Origin: Gnetum montanum
Taxonomy: Eukaryota; Streptophyta; Gnetopsida; Gnetales; Gnetaceae
Reading direction: 5' to 3'
Length of the DNA: 30,638 nucleotides
Assembly (NCBI GenBank): GCA_015680685.1
Contig: MNCI01005848.1
Span: forward strand, 87,930-118,567
The position numbers were made by a program, and so were the translations under genes. The notes under the pieces are model-generated. The model had not been told where the DNA came from, did not search any database, and saw nothing but the letters and a program-made list of their open reading frames with translations. Of this stretch, positions 9,171 to 19,916 are shown in pieces; within the stretch, counting starts at the first letter, position 1; each line of letters begins with the position of its first letter.

Positions 9171-10680
9171 ATCTGTACTAAATCATCCATATGGCTTCTC
9201 AATTTTTTTATTTTTTATTTTTCATGGTTTTGATTTTGAAAGTTATTTATTTTACACCTTTTTGATTTTAAAACTTCTTCATATTTTTACATCATTTTTA
9301 ATTTTACACCATCCTTAGTATGTTTGAATCTTCATTGGATATTTTACACTTTCTTATATATTTTTTTAGTGTAATTTTCATATTTTTGCTAATAAAAGTG
9401 CTTTATTGCCAACAAGACATAGTGGTGTTGTGGCTGTTGCTAATGGTGGTTTGTGCTTTATGTTTTATTTCTTAATGCATGGTTCCTATTTTTGATTTTT
9501 TGTATCGACGACTCAGTTATGATTTCTTTTTCATGGAATAGGTAGTAAGTCCACAACATCCACCAATTCACAAATTCTACTATTTTGCTTGTTTTAGAAC
9601 TTTGAGATCCCTTTCATTAAATCAACTTTTACTAAATTTTTGACCTTGGTAGTTTATAGAATTGGGAAGGATTCAAAGGTTTGAATAGAGCATGACTTCA
9701 AGGGAACTCAATACTATTTCTTCTCTTTTACTTACTTGGGTGCTTGAGTCTTCCCATGGACTTCTTACTATTCCATTCCAATCACTAATAAGAAGTCAAA
9801 TAAAGCCTTTGCATGGTGTGGTTCCCATCAAAAAAGAAAAAATATATATATAAAAAACATGATGAAAATTCAAAGCACACCCCTTAGATAAATAAACAGG
9901 CTACAAGCACTAGTTATGGGGCTAGAAAGGCATGTACCCATGCTTAAAGGTCCTCTCTAACTAAGGCTCTCCCACTTCCTACTTATCTTTTCTTCTCTTT
10001 ATGAAATAGTGGTTGTTTTGTTGGTGCACTCTTGTGTCTCAGGGGGTGGGATGATGGATTAGTCTTGGATTGGTGATGCGAAGTCACTAAAAGAGGTTGA
10101 TTTTGGTCTAGACTTAGGATGGATCTTCTTTGGTCATTTTAAATATGAACTCTACAAGGGACTTCTTATGACCTTCGTTAGAATTCCATTCCATCTTCTC
10201 CATCATCCATTTATGCTATCCATAACTCACCTCATTGCCAAATTCCATGTTCTTGATTCCATGTCTTGGTCTGATGTATTTGAATTCTTAGGTAGAATAT
10301 TCTAGGTTTTGGTCCTTAACTTTTGTCAACCATTAATCACCTATGGGGCTCACAGACTTCTTAGGTTGAGGTTATGCAAGGGAAAATAAGGCATGTACTT
10401 GCTATGGGAAGGACCCACTTACATATCTCTCAGTGGTGTTTGTTAAGCACCTTATCCTTGGGCATTCTTGCAAACAGAATCTTTTGTACATCCATCTTCC
10501 ACATTAGACCATGTGCTCCTTTACATATTTAAATTATTAAATATGTTCTTTGCCAAAATTTTCAACTTTTTAGCATTCAAAGACCTCTTCGATGCTTTTA
10601 TCATATTCCATAGACCCCAAATTCATTAAAAAAATTCCTTATATTTTTTAAGATATTCAAATTTCAAAATTTTGGTCAAT
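9171..10680 (+). other. E2 3' spacer, no gene seen
   Basis: This is AT-rich noncoding sequence. Its first ~1.1 kb aligns by eye with E4 28619-29600 and with the reverse complement of E3. Shared landmarks are GACTTCAAGGGAACT, TTGGGTGCTTG, ATGGTGTGGTTC, CTCTAACTAAGGC and GATGCGAAGTCACT. The remaining part (about 10250-10680) has no counterpart in E3/E4. No open frame is supported. Confidence 0.65.
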
Positions 10681-10780
10681 GGACCTCGTTGATAGAGCAC
10701 ACCTATATATGAGAACTCGTCAATAGAGTAGACCTATATATGGGGCCCTGTCGATGTCAAGGAAAAATAGTATAAATAGG
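10681..10780 (+). promoter_or_regulatory. Internal promoter-like segment in E2 spacer
   Basis: Two imperfect repeats (TAGAGCACACCTATATATGA and TAGAGTAGACCTATATATGG) are interleaved with TCGTTGATAG, TCGTCAATAG and TGTCGATGTC motifs. A TATA box, TATAAATA, follows at 10771-10778. The arrangement resembles the E2 LTR, where CGTCGATG/CATCGACG motifs precede TATAAATA at 14482. It could drive transcription of the accessory ORF starting at 11197. Confidence 0.4.
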
Positions 10781-11196
10781 TGCAACCCCACATGGAAAAT
10801 TTTACATTTCCTCATAAATGCAAAAGAAGTTTTTCAAATTTTTAGAGTCCATAACTTACAAACCGTTTATCCAAATCACTTCATTCTTTCACCTTGCAGC
10901 TATCGAAGGTAAGCTCTTCGTCATGGGGGCCACAAATGTATCATTTTTTATAGAAAATTTTTCATGATTTTTTCTAACTCCCACAAAGGTTTAACTAAAA
11001 AATCAACTATCAAACACCAAATTACAAGAGTTAAACCTTTCTAATAGGCCCCAATGATAATTATAATAATTAATAAAATAATTAATCTACCATGGTCCAA
11101 CCTTAGTCAAAGTGTAACTAATTAATGAGAAAAGGTATTCAAAAATCTAAAGTTACACATTGTATTTACTAATCTAGGGATGTGTTGTGATCATAG

Positions 11197-14052
11197 ATGG
11201 CACCAAAAGGAAAGGACACACAGGAAGTAGGACTATCCCAACAAAGCAAGACATTTCCTAGAACAAAAAGGTGGATAAGAATAGCCCCAAGAAGAACCAT
11301 TGGAAATCCATGCTATAGGTCCTCTCAAGGAAGAGGAAGAAGTGGAATCTATTAGATAGATTTTAGAACTAGCAGTAGTAGCAATAAAATACTCTCATCG
11401 AGATGATGCACCAACACAACCAACAAATCTTGAGGTGACCTTAACAAAGGCCTACCTGACTCAATTCAAATCAAGAGAGGTCCAAAAATTAGTGCTCTAG
11501 GAGTTAAATTTTGGCCCTTTCTTAGAGCATGCATCGAGAGAAGCACAAGACCAACTAAAAACCTCTCCAATGTGGCCAATCATCACTTCCACTAGGGAGT
11601 ACGACATGGGAGACACATTCCTATTCTAGAATTATAGGTAGCTTGGATCAATAGTGAAAATCAAGGACATCTCAATTTCCTATTAGGCATAATCCATTAC
11701 TACAATGCTTGGATTACCTGAAATAGGGGCAAACTTCACTGAGATCCCAATGCAAGTAGATCTTAGTATCAAGAAAGAATGGGTGCAACAGTGCTATGGC
11801 ATCGACCATAAGAATTTAAGCACATTCACACTAGCAAAGAGGATTTATTAAAAGCTTCCACCTCAATCTCACAATGAGGCCAAGAAAAATCACTGCCTTC
11901 TCTACCCAAGTATGTGCTACTTTGAGTGGGAGATTCCCCATTATCCTTCCATAACTAATCTATTTAGAGATGGAGAAGTAGTTTAAGGAAAATGAATACA
12001 GAAGGAAGGCACTCCCCTTTCCATGCCTCTTCAGGAAAGTTTGTGAAATGGGAAGGATAGTCTGTTACACCAACAATACTGTTAGAACTATTCCAACCGC
12101 CGACTAGGAAGAAATGATATAGGATAAGATGCCTATGACCACAATTCAAGAAAAGGAGTAGTGATCACCACCTCTACCAAACACTCAAACAATGGTGCTA
12201 GAAATCGCTACAAGTGTCCATGATTACATGAATATGGAGAATGGATCCTGAGTATTTAAGAGTAATGAGCAAGCATGAGTGACAAGGACCCATTCATCTA
12301 TAAACCAACAATGAGTTTCCTTAATGAGGTGGCCTAAACCATTGGATTGATGGGTAAGGGTGGATCCATTTTCTTAGCCTAAAGAACATAGCTACCTATA
12401 AGGTCAAATTCAAGTACTATTTAGGTCACAATATCTCTCACAAAATAACAGTTCCTCCTACAAAACTTTGGGAACACTACAACCTTCTTGGTGCACTTGG
12501 AGGAGGGTGAGGATGCAATTGTACTAGTGATGTAGCAGCAAGGGTAGGAGACAGTAGCAGAAGTGGTTGCTAACCTTATTGCTAAAACTCTCAATGCACT
12601 TGGGATATCTATATAAGATGTCACTACACTCAAGATGTGTAAAATCTATAGGGACCACAAATAATAGAATAAACATAGCATAACTTGATGAATTGCTAGA
12701 CTGACTAGTGGGGACTGAGTAACTGCTTTTGGATGTCTTTGACCTTTCACATAGCATTACTACAACCCAGTCAAAGCTGCTAGAGGCAAAGGGAAAAAAT
12801 CATATTAGAGGGACAACTTGAAATAGCCAAGAAGTAGAATGAATGCTTGGTTGTAGAAGTTGCTAAACGAAGAGGCCAGATTGCCGATCCTACATTCCTC
12901 AACCCAGCACTAATAAGAGATGAGGCTATGCAATAGCTTCACATAAAACTCAAAGGGGTTAAGGGTGTAATGGAGATAGTGGTGTTCTATTGATCCTTGG
13001 TAGAGGCCACATAGCATAAGATTCAGAAGGCCTTGGATCAGACCTACCAGGAGAATGTCCAATTAACCATAGAAAATCATCGCCTACAGAATGTTGATGC
13101 ACACAAGCAATAGTTAACATATTTCATCCATTAAAAATAGGAGCAACTAACTAGACCAATCACAGAAGTTAGGAGATTAGTAATGAAAAATAGAAATCTC
13201 TCCATAAATGAAGTTCACACCCTTCACTAGAAAACTACGATTAAGGTAGCTACCTAGAAATCAAAGGGTCTCAAATTTAATAGAGTCAAGGACCATTACA
13301 GAGAACAAGTCAATTTGCAGAAGGAAGTAAATGAAAAATACATTCAATCGGTGAAGGCAAAAGTAAATGAAGCCCTCCAACAACTCTAGTAAGGTAGAGA
13401 AGTTTGGCAAACCATCATTGATGGGATAGACAGCTACAATAAAGTAGAAATCCACATAAAAGAGTTTCAAATCGAGGAGATGATGAAGTACCTGGAGCCT
13501 ACCAATCTCTATTATGCAAATCTAGCCATGTTGACTACTAGATGGCCATAGTCTGAATTAGAGAAGTAGGTGGCTAGCTCATACTTGTTGTATGAGGTTG
13601 AGTTCAAGCACCACAAGGACACTAAGGGCAAGCTTGCAATGTCTAACGTTGAACTTCAGGTTCTAAAAGCATGATTCATGGATCAACGATCACCTGCTAA
13701 GAACCTATCCAAGAGGATGAATGAATACTAGGAGCTATAGAGTGTAGTCAAGGTGTTTGACATCAAATGTAAGTAGTTCACTACTTGGTTTATCAATGTA
13801 AAAAAAATGTTCTCGATAATGCCTTGTCCGTGGGATGTTCTCATTCCAGGCCACATTGGTGATGCTATGTGGACTATGAATGATTCCTAGAGTAAGGAGG
13901 AGAATATGAAGACATCGCTTAATTCCTTTTGCATTTCAGTGAAGGTTGCAGCTATAGCAGGATAGCCACAACCATCTTAGGTACCGCACATGCCTGAAGC
14001 CATCGAAGGCCCTTGATAACCTCAAGAGCCACCATTGCCTGGGACTTTGTGA
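11197..14052 (+). pseudogene. E2 accessory ORF between pol and 3' LTR (decayed)
   Basis: A long sense-oriented remnant starts at an ATG (reads MAPKGKDTQE) directly after a splice-acceptor-like TAG. It continues through several frameshifts and many TAG stops to about 14052. The best stretch (about 11430-11990) includes SREVQKLVL, VKIKDISISY and MLGLPEIGANFTEIPMQV. This is the pattern seen in plant proteins called putative plant transposon protein, found in Athila-type elements. The later part (about 13260-13700) is Lys/Glu/Gln-rich and probably coiled coil. The position matches the env-like ORF of Athila/Calypso elements, but no signal peptide or membrane segment could be seen. E3 and E4 keep only the first codons and the 3' flank. 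Family assignment is tentative; product function is unknown. Confidence 0.5.
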
Positions 14053-14279
14053 TCTTCTCCACTGACTTCATTCCATCAAAGGAAGTTTTCTCTAATTCTT
14101 TTTATGTAGTCATTTCATGATGTTCAATTTTGTGTCATGAACGTTGCAATTTTGTAAGTTGATCTATACACTTAGAAACTTAGTTTTGTCAAGTCATTTT
14201 GTTTTGTTTTGTTAGGAGTCATTCAATAATCCCATACCTTCCCAATTTTTTAAAAGAAATCAAGAATAAGTTTTTATTT
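14053..14279 (+). other. E2 3' untranslated region before the LTR
   Basis: This stretch aligns with E4 29960-30115 (landmarks CTTAGTTTTGTCAAGTC, CAATAATCCCATACCTTCCC, AATTTTTTAAAAGAAATCAAG) and with the corresponding E3 region. No gene. Confidence 0.7.
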
Positions 14280-14292
14280 AGTCATGGGGATA
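14280..14292 (+). promoter_or_regulatory. E2 polypurine tract next to 3' LTR
   Basis: AGTCATGGGGATA directly precedes TGATGAG, the first bases of the LTR. The corresponding sites are AGTCATGGAGGTA in E3 and AGTCATGGGTGTA in E4. The site would prime plus-strand DNA synthesis. Confidence 0.7.
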
Positions 14293-14312
14293 TGATGAGC
14301 ATCAAAGTGTCA

Positions 14313-14406
14313 CGTCGATGAACCCTTGTCAATGAGCCCCTCATTCACATGATCTTGCNGCGTCGATGAACCCTTGTCAATGAGCCCCTCATTCACATGA
14401 TCTTGC
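14313..14406. repeat. Exact 46-bp direct duplication around a single N (assembly join)
   Basis: Positions 14313-14358 and 14361-14406 are identical, separated by N at 14359 and one extra base. Same structure and length as at 3492 and 26393. Confidence 0.9.
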
Positions 14407-14481
14407 ATCATCGACGAGAATGCATCAACGTAGTGTCTGCTACATTGATAAGGCCCCATCGATGCTACCCTAGAGAAAAAC

Positions 14482-14489
14482 TATAAATA
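14482..14489 (+). promoter_or_regulatory. TATA box of E2 LTR
   Basis: TATAAATA lies about 190 bp into the LTR (about 140 bp without the artefactual duplication). It is in the same relative place as in E3 and E4. Confidence 0.65.
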
Positions 14490-15244
14490 CAAGTTCCTAG
14501 CTTTGTTTATGGGCATTCAAGTCATAGTAGTAGTAGAGCTCTTGAAGTTTTTCTATTCAAAAGTTAGAATATTTTTCTTGAGTGCCCACAATAGAAGTCA
14601 TTGAGTGTATGGATCTTTATTTGAGCACTATTGTTCCTAAACCACACCAGTGTGTATAGAAATAAAGATGAGCTTCTTGATCAACCTTGCAGCATTCTAG
14701 ATAGCTTAAATGTTTTATTTATGCATTCATTTTTTTTATTAAATATTCAATCAATTAAGCTAAATTAGACTTTAATCAATTAAGCTGAAGAGATTAAGTA
14801 CATAAGTATGATGGCTTCAAGTGTAAACATGTATTCGCTTAGTAATCCTAGTAGCATTATTGCTTAATGCATCCAATAGCGTGGTGCTTAGTAACCCAAC
14901 AGTGGATACATGGGTTCAGGACATGTACGAAAAGTGGGACTAGATGCTTATGTAATTAGTTAGTTACTTAAATTAAATTCATCATTAAATTACTTCATCT
15001 CTCTCTTTAAGCATTAAAACTATAAAATATAAAATGATAAAAATCATATGGCTTGATTACACTTAATCATACCTTTGGACTTCATAAATGTAATTGGGAA
15101 GATAACAAATGACCTTAGGGTAAAGTTTACTTCCTAGAAGACTAGTGCACCAAAAACTAGAGAGTTCATGGAATTCGATCGAATTGCATATGAGAACTCT
15201 ATGGTTCATATGGTTGGGCGCAAGGGTACCTTCATTGCTCATCA

Positions 15245-16807
15245 ACTATACATCATGATTATTCTTCCAAAGATAATTGAATCTTGGTTAAATATTAATA
15301 TTATTATAATCAATAAGAGTATACAAATTCTTAGTCTGATATGGAAAATGTTATAGCTATTAATCTAAGAAAAATGAAGAAAATCATTATGAGAATCTTG
15401 AATAACTACACATTTATTCAAACTATCCAACAGATCAAAAAAGGTAGCTTTTCTAGAACCATTAACGCCATAGAGACTTTAACACTCATACCAAGTAATC
15501 TAGTGATTGTGCATGCAAAATGATGACAAGGAGGAAATGCCAAATTTGCACAATGTACTACAAAGGCGTAGATGCTTAAAGGTCCCTAGTTCATTAGTAA
15601 TGGGAAGCCACAAAGGAGGAAGCTTATCAAGCATAAAGGTGGAAGCGATAATATTATTGAAGTTTCAAAAATTACTAATAAAACATCAAGCCTTCCAAAT
15701 ATGCTTTATGATAATAGAACTTCATATAGTCATGCTTTTTGGAAAAATGATCCAATTAAAAAAAAAAAAAGTATCTGTCTAATAACCATGACCTCTAGGC
15801 TTACCCATTTGAATGCACTTTTGAAAAAGAAGCTTCCAAGGATCTCTACTAGATAAGCATTTAACCACCCACTTGTCACATAAAAAAATACCCTCCTTAT
15901 AATAATTTATCAATCTTGATCCACCATTCTCTCTGTGAGAAGTACAAATATCACATGCAACATGATAAAATCCTTTCCTAGAATGGTTGCTAGTTCAAAT
16001 AACATTTCTCAAAAGCTCATTAATGCAATGATATGCAAAAATACTAGGATCCCAACATGAGGAATAATACACATGAGTAGCTTAAATGATATGCTTATAA
16101 ATAATAAACATACCAACAATCAAAACCTTCTTCTCCATCTACTTAATAATTTTTTATTTAATTTTTTTCATTGTAACATCCCATAAAGTTTTTGAAGACC
16201 CACCAAAGAAAAAGGGAATGTCTAGCAATTTTGAAAACATTTTTCTATCCTAAGAAATACTAGATAAAGCCCATTTTAAAACTCTTTTATTGCAAAAGAT
16301 ACAATATTTGGACTAATTAATCTGAGAGCCTAAAAGGCTACAATATTGATCAACAAGATAAAAAAGATGATGTACTATAGCTTTGTAATTTTTTATCATA
16401 AATAAGAGTCACATGAAAAATGCATATTTAATAAAGAAAAAACATTATTTTTAATAAATATGCCTTGGAGAAAATTATGTTCCTAGTCCTTCTTTATAGC
16501 ATGACATAAAAAATCTATAGCAAGGATGAAAAGATAAGGAGCAAGAGGACAACCTTGCCTAATTAAACATTCAAGATTGAAGCTCTTAGTAATACCAAAA
16601 TTTGTAACCACAAGGGCATTAGCATCTACAAAAAGAGTCTCCACCTTCCCAATAAATTTTTCATTAAAACCATATTTCCAAAGACAAGCAATAATAAAGT
16701 GTCATTTAATACTATCATATGCTTTAGTATAGTGAAGCTTCAAAAAATCAATGTCTTGATTAGAATTTTTAGCCCATTACATACCTTCCAAGCTGCCACA
16801 ACATTAT
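15245..16807 (-). pseudogene. LINE (non-LTR retrotransposon) reverse transcriptase, C-terminal part
   Basis: Read on the minus strand from 16807 downwards, the frame gives NVVAAWK, then after a one-base frameshift WAKNSNQDIDFLKLHYTKAYDSIK, then FIIACLWKYGFNEKFIGK, VETLFVDANALVVTNFGI and LIRQGCPLAPYLFILAIDFL. These are motifs of plant LINE reverse transcriptase. The Asp usually in FLKLD is His, and the catalytic FADD motif appears as FSCD (about 16400), so the enzyme is dead. The region after the polymerase is still traceable (KWVVKCLSSRDPWK near 15850; SRKATFFDLLDSLNKC near 15400) with many stops. E2's LTR abuts its left end and E3 splits it at 16807. Confidence 0.8.
16803..16807. repeat. E3 target-site duplication, left copy (ATTAT)
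   Basis: ATTAT immediately precedes the E3 LTR start TGATGAG. The identical ATTAT follows the other LTR at 23950-23954. Five bases is the usual duplication for Ty3/gypsy insertion. Confidence 0.85.
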
Positions 16808-17590
16808 TGATGAGTGGCGAGGTATCCCAACACTCAACCATATGAATACAAGCATTACACATGCGATCAGGTCAAACTCCATAGAATAAGTGCCTACACG
16901 CCTCATGGAACACTTAGGGTTAATCATTTGTTGCCTTCCCAGACTTACTTGTATTTGTCACGGTGTATGGTTAAGTAAGTCTGAGGTATATGATTTTTAT
17001 ATCTTTTTATGTTTTATTTCCTATGCTATTGAGTTGAAGGGTAGAGAGACTAATTACTAATTCTAACTAACAAACTAAGTCTAAATTAACCTAGCGTCAG
17101 CATCCATTCCCACTTACTATACACACCCTGAACCGATGCAACCATGGCTACCAAATGCTAATCGTTGTTGGGATCACCACGCATAACACACGTGCTTGAA
17201 GTGGTCGTACTGAGGCACTTAACTAGGAGAGAAGGGTTGAGAAAGATTTAATTCCTAATAAAGCATATAAATGGAAAGCAGTAAATAATAATAAATAAAA
17301 TCCTAATTACTGCACTGCAAGGCTTATCCAGGAAGTTCATCTTTATTATCGTACAAAAACTTGTGTTTAGGTACAATGCCTGCTTGAATAAAAATCCGTT
17401 CACTTTAGGACTCCTACTATGGGCACATGGAAAATATTCTATCTCTGGAGTGATCAATCTACCAGAGTTTCCCTACTGTTTAGCCTAAGATGAGGAAACA
17501 AGGGAGAGATGCCTCTTATTTATAGATATGATGGCACACCGCAATATCGCATACGCGATATCGCGGCCCATGTGATATCACGTCTCATCA
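16808..17590 (-). repeat. E3 3' LTR
   Basis: 783 bp, on the left because the element is on the minus strand. The termini are TGATGAG and CTCATCA. The TATA box is on the minus strand at 17517-17524. U3 is only about 66 bp long and contains three GATATC/AATATC palindrome units. Confidence 0.9.
17541..17587 (-). promoter_or_regulatory. E3 3' LTR U3 palindrome array
   Basis: Three units (GCAATATCGC, GCGATATCGC, GTGATATCAC) lie between the LTR end and the TATA box. Each is a near-perfect palindrome. A related array occurs in every E3/E4 LTR. Confidence 0.6.
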
Positions 17591-17603
17591 TACCTCCATG
17601 ACT
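17591..17603 (-). promoter_or_regulatory. E3 polypurine tract
   Basis: On the minus strand AGTCATGGAGGTA directly precedes the 3' LTR. Just upstream lies a short inverted repeat, AACTCGAGGACGAGTT, also recognisable in E4 (AACTCAAGGATGAGTT). Confidence 0.7.
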
Positions 17604-19260
17604 AAATGAAAACTCGTCCTCGAGTTTCTTACAATAATATTGGGAAGGTATAGGATTATTGACTCAAAATGAAACTAATGGGATGACATGTGAATCGATC
17701 ACCATTACAAGACTTGAAAAAACTAGTGTTCATGACAACAAGAGTGAACACCTTATTACAATAACATCAGGCCTCATTTGGCAGCTAAGAAAGAGAGAGA
17801 GAAAGAAGTGTTGCTGCTACCAACGCTAAGATTACACCTTTCGTTGTCCATCGATAAGTGCACCATCGATCTTGCTCCTTGCATAGCTACTTCAACGCTG
17901 CTCCATTCCAAGTGTTCCTTTTAGATCCGGTCTGTTGTCGTATGATTGCCATCTACACACACAACACAGTCTTATATTAGCAAGGGTAAATGAATCATCA
18001 TGTAATTAATACCTTGCTTCAGTGTAAGTCCATTGGCTAAGTTGTGGTATGGTTGATTGCGGATCTGGAGATATAATATTCATGACGACTGAAGGTGTAG
18101 GGGTTAGGAAAAAATTAAAAAAATCGGGGCTAGGAGAAAATTGAAAAACTCGGGTCCCATACCCCCATGACTAATCGCGAACCTCTAGTAGCATTAGAAT
18201 GGAGAAAGAAAGAGAATAAGAAATATAGAAAGGGACAACTATGACATCAATGAAATGGATGTTAAGATGGAAATGGATAAAATAAAATAGATTGCAAAAA
18301 TTTTAGGGAAAAGAAGTTAACTAGTGCACCAAAGAAAACAATGCATCTACCAAAATATACACTAATGATACAACTGGCAATGAGGTAAATAATGGAGAGA
18401 AGGGTGGAGAGAGGATAATGGAATGGAGTCTCAAGAACAAGGTGGTGTACAACCCCTTGTGTGTTTCATGATTAATGTGACTAGGTAAATCTCATTCCAA
18501 GTCCGGCCCCAAACCAACCACATCCAGTGACTTTGCATCAATGCATCCGGCTAATCCATCCCCTTAAGGTAACAAGAATGCCATCTCCAAGAGTCACCAC
18601 CATTCCAATGAAATAAGGAGGAGAGAATGGGAAGCGATAAGGGCCTTAGTTAGAGAGAACATTTTTAGTTCCATAACCAGTGCTTGTAGTCCAAGGGATT
18701 ATTTTGTCTAAGGGGTGTGCTTTGAATTCTCACTTTCTTTTTTCTCCTTTTTTTTTGTTTTTGTTTTTGTGTTTTGTGTTTTTATGCATGAGAACCACAC
18801 CATGCAAAGACTTGGTTATTTTTATTATCTCAGCTTCTGAAATTGGGTAACATCGAAACGATAAGAAAACTCATGAAGAAAACATCCGAGCACCCAAGAG
18901 AACGGCCAACACAAATGCATCAAGTTTCCTTGAAGTCACACCCTTTTCAATCCTTGAGTCCTTACTTAGTTTGAGAAATGCCCAATCACTGATTCATTAA
19001 AGTTCTTAGTTTAAAAAGGAACTCTACATTTCCAAGCCAAGAGAGACCATAGAACTTGTGGATGAATGGATGAAGTGGTCTCATTGCCTACCATATCAGA
19101 AGAACATACCTTAGTATCAACATCATGACTTAAAGGTAAAAACCAAACATTAGCAATCAATATGAAAAATAGTTCATACCATCATTCCGAACACTTATTG
19201 GGTGACAAACTTACAAGGTGGTCACACACACACACGCACACATACAAAATGGAAAAGTAA
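17604..19260 (-). other. E3 3' spacer with stub of the accessory ORF
   Basis: Mostly noncoding sequence that aligns with E4 28800-30115. On the minus strand an ATG at 17952 (reads MAIIRQQTGSKRNTWNGAALK, then stop at about 17887) follows GTTGTGTGTGTAG. This aligns with the start context of the E2 accessory ORF at 11197, so it is its deleted remnant. A CT-rich microsatellite (17800) and a CA repeat (19220-19245) are also present. No intact gene. Confidence 0.6.
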
Positions 19261-19610
19261 AACGATGCTGTAAAACAAAAACAAGAAAAGTTAAAGAAAT
19301 TGTAAAACAAAAACAAAAAAAAAGATAAAGAAATTTGTAAAATAAAAATGTGTAAAACAAAAACTTCTAAAATAAAAACATGTAAAACAAAAACATGAAA
19401 AACAAAAACATGGAAAAAAAATGTGTAAAACTAAAACAAGGAAAACAAAAACGTGGAAATCAAAAACTTGTAAAACAAAAATGTGGAGAACAAAAACATG
19501 TAAAAAAAATGTGATAGATAAAAACTTGTAAAAAAAAGGTGAAAAACAAAAATGTGTAAAACAAAAATGTGTAAAACAGAAACGTGTAAAACAAAAATTA
19601 AAAAGAACTG
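19261..19610 (-). repeat. E3 AT-rich tandem array, TTTTACACGTTTTTG-like units
   Basis: About 350 bp of imperfect short repeats. On the plus strand they read TGTAAAACAAAAACATG and variants, with a period of roughly 14-18 bases. The same motif is present in E4 (28650-28745) in far fewer copies, so the array expanded in E3. The long minus-strand open frames here are Phe/Val/Leu-rich products of the repeat, not genes. Confidence 0.75.
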
Positions 19611-19636
19611 AGGGCCCCAAATGATTAGCATAGGTA

Positions 19637-19654
19637 GCCATCTCCCCCATGACT
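19637..19654 (-). promoter_or_regulatory. E3 internal polypurine-tract-like motif
   Basis: On the minus strand AGTCATGGGGGAGATGGC, directly after the coding region, nearly identical to the E4 copy. It shares AGTCATGG and flanking T-rich bases with the tract beside the LTR. Confidence 0.6.
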
Positions 19655-19916
19655 AAATTACAAGGGAGAGATCCGAAATAATGAACATCTATTTGAATTT
19701 CTTAAAAGTGCCCAACTTCTCCCAACTGATGTTCTTAGATTAAGGGGTGGAAGTTGGCGATGCTCATATTCCAATGTATCTATTCCTTTGTTATGAGCAT
19801 GAGTTATTTCCCCAGTTCATTCCATGCATATTTGTTGGTTGCCCTTTCTAGTAGCTATCAACCATGGGGTGTCTACTACTTGTTGTGTGGTTGCTGCATA
19901 CAGGCATCTTTGTTCA

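Larger units (their letters stand above)
6031..15244 (+). mobile_element. E2: old pol-bearing Ty3/gypsy element, LTR family TGATGAG...CTCATCA
   Basis: The element is truncated at its left end, probably because E1 inserted into it. It keeps the segment before reverse transcriptase, reverse transcriptase, RNase H, integrase, a purine-rich motif, a long spacer, an accessory ORF remnant and a 3' LTR. The LTR shares termini and long stretches of sequence with those of E3 and E4, and the spacer (9152-~10250) aligns with 28600-29600. It is thus the same family, but with the central pol block that E3 and E4 lack. Stops and frameshifts are dense, showing great age. The five bases after the LTR (ACTAT, 15245-15249) would be one target duplication copy. 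Confidence 0.8.
14293..15244 (+). repeat. E2 3' LTR
   Basis: It begins TGATGAG and ends CTCATCA, the same inverted termini as in E3. The TATA box is TATAAATA at 14482-14489. The transcribed part aligns with E4: TAGAATATTTTTCTTGAGTG, GGATCTTTATTTGAGCA, AATAAAGATGAGCTT. About 48 bp of its length is the N-join duplication at 14313-14406. Its U3 carries alternating CGTCGATG / CATCGACG-type motifs instead of the GATATC motifs of E3/E4, so it is a diverged subfamily. Confidence 0.8.

Noticed and set aside
11197-14052. Retroviral-type envelope gene
   Set aside because: Position fits, but no signal peptide, hydrophobic membrane segment or fusion-peptide-like stretch could be seen in any frame.
15168-15782. 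Plus-strand ORFs of 60-91 residues
   Set aside because: They overlap the E2 LTR end and the antisense of the LINE gene, and have no recognisable domain.
19291-19650. 119-residue minus-strand ORF rich in Phe/Val/Leu/His, resembling a membrane protein
   Set aside because: It is the translation of the short AT-rich tandem array; its residues repeat with the DNA unit and the frame is not kept in E4.
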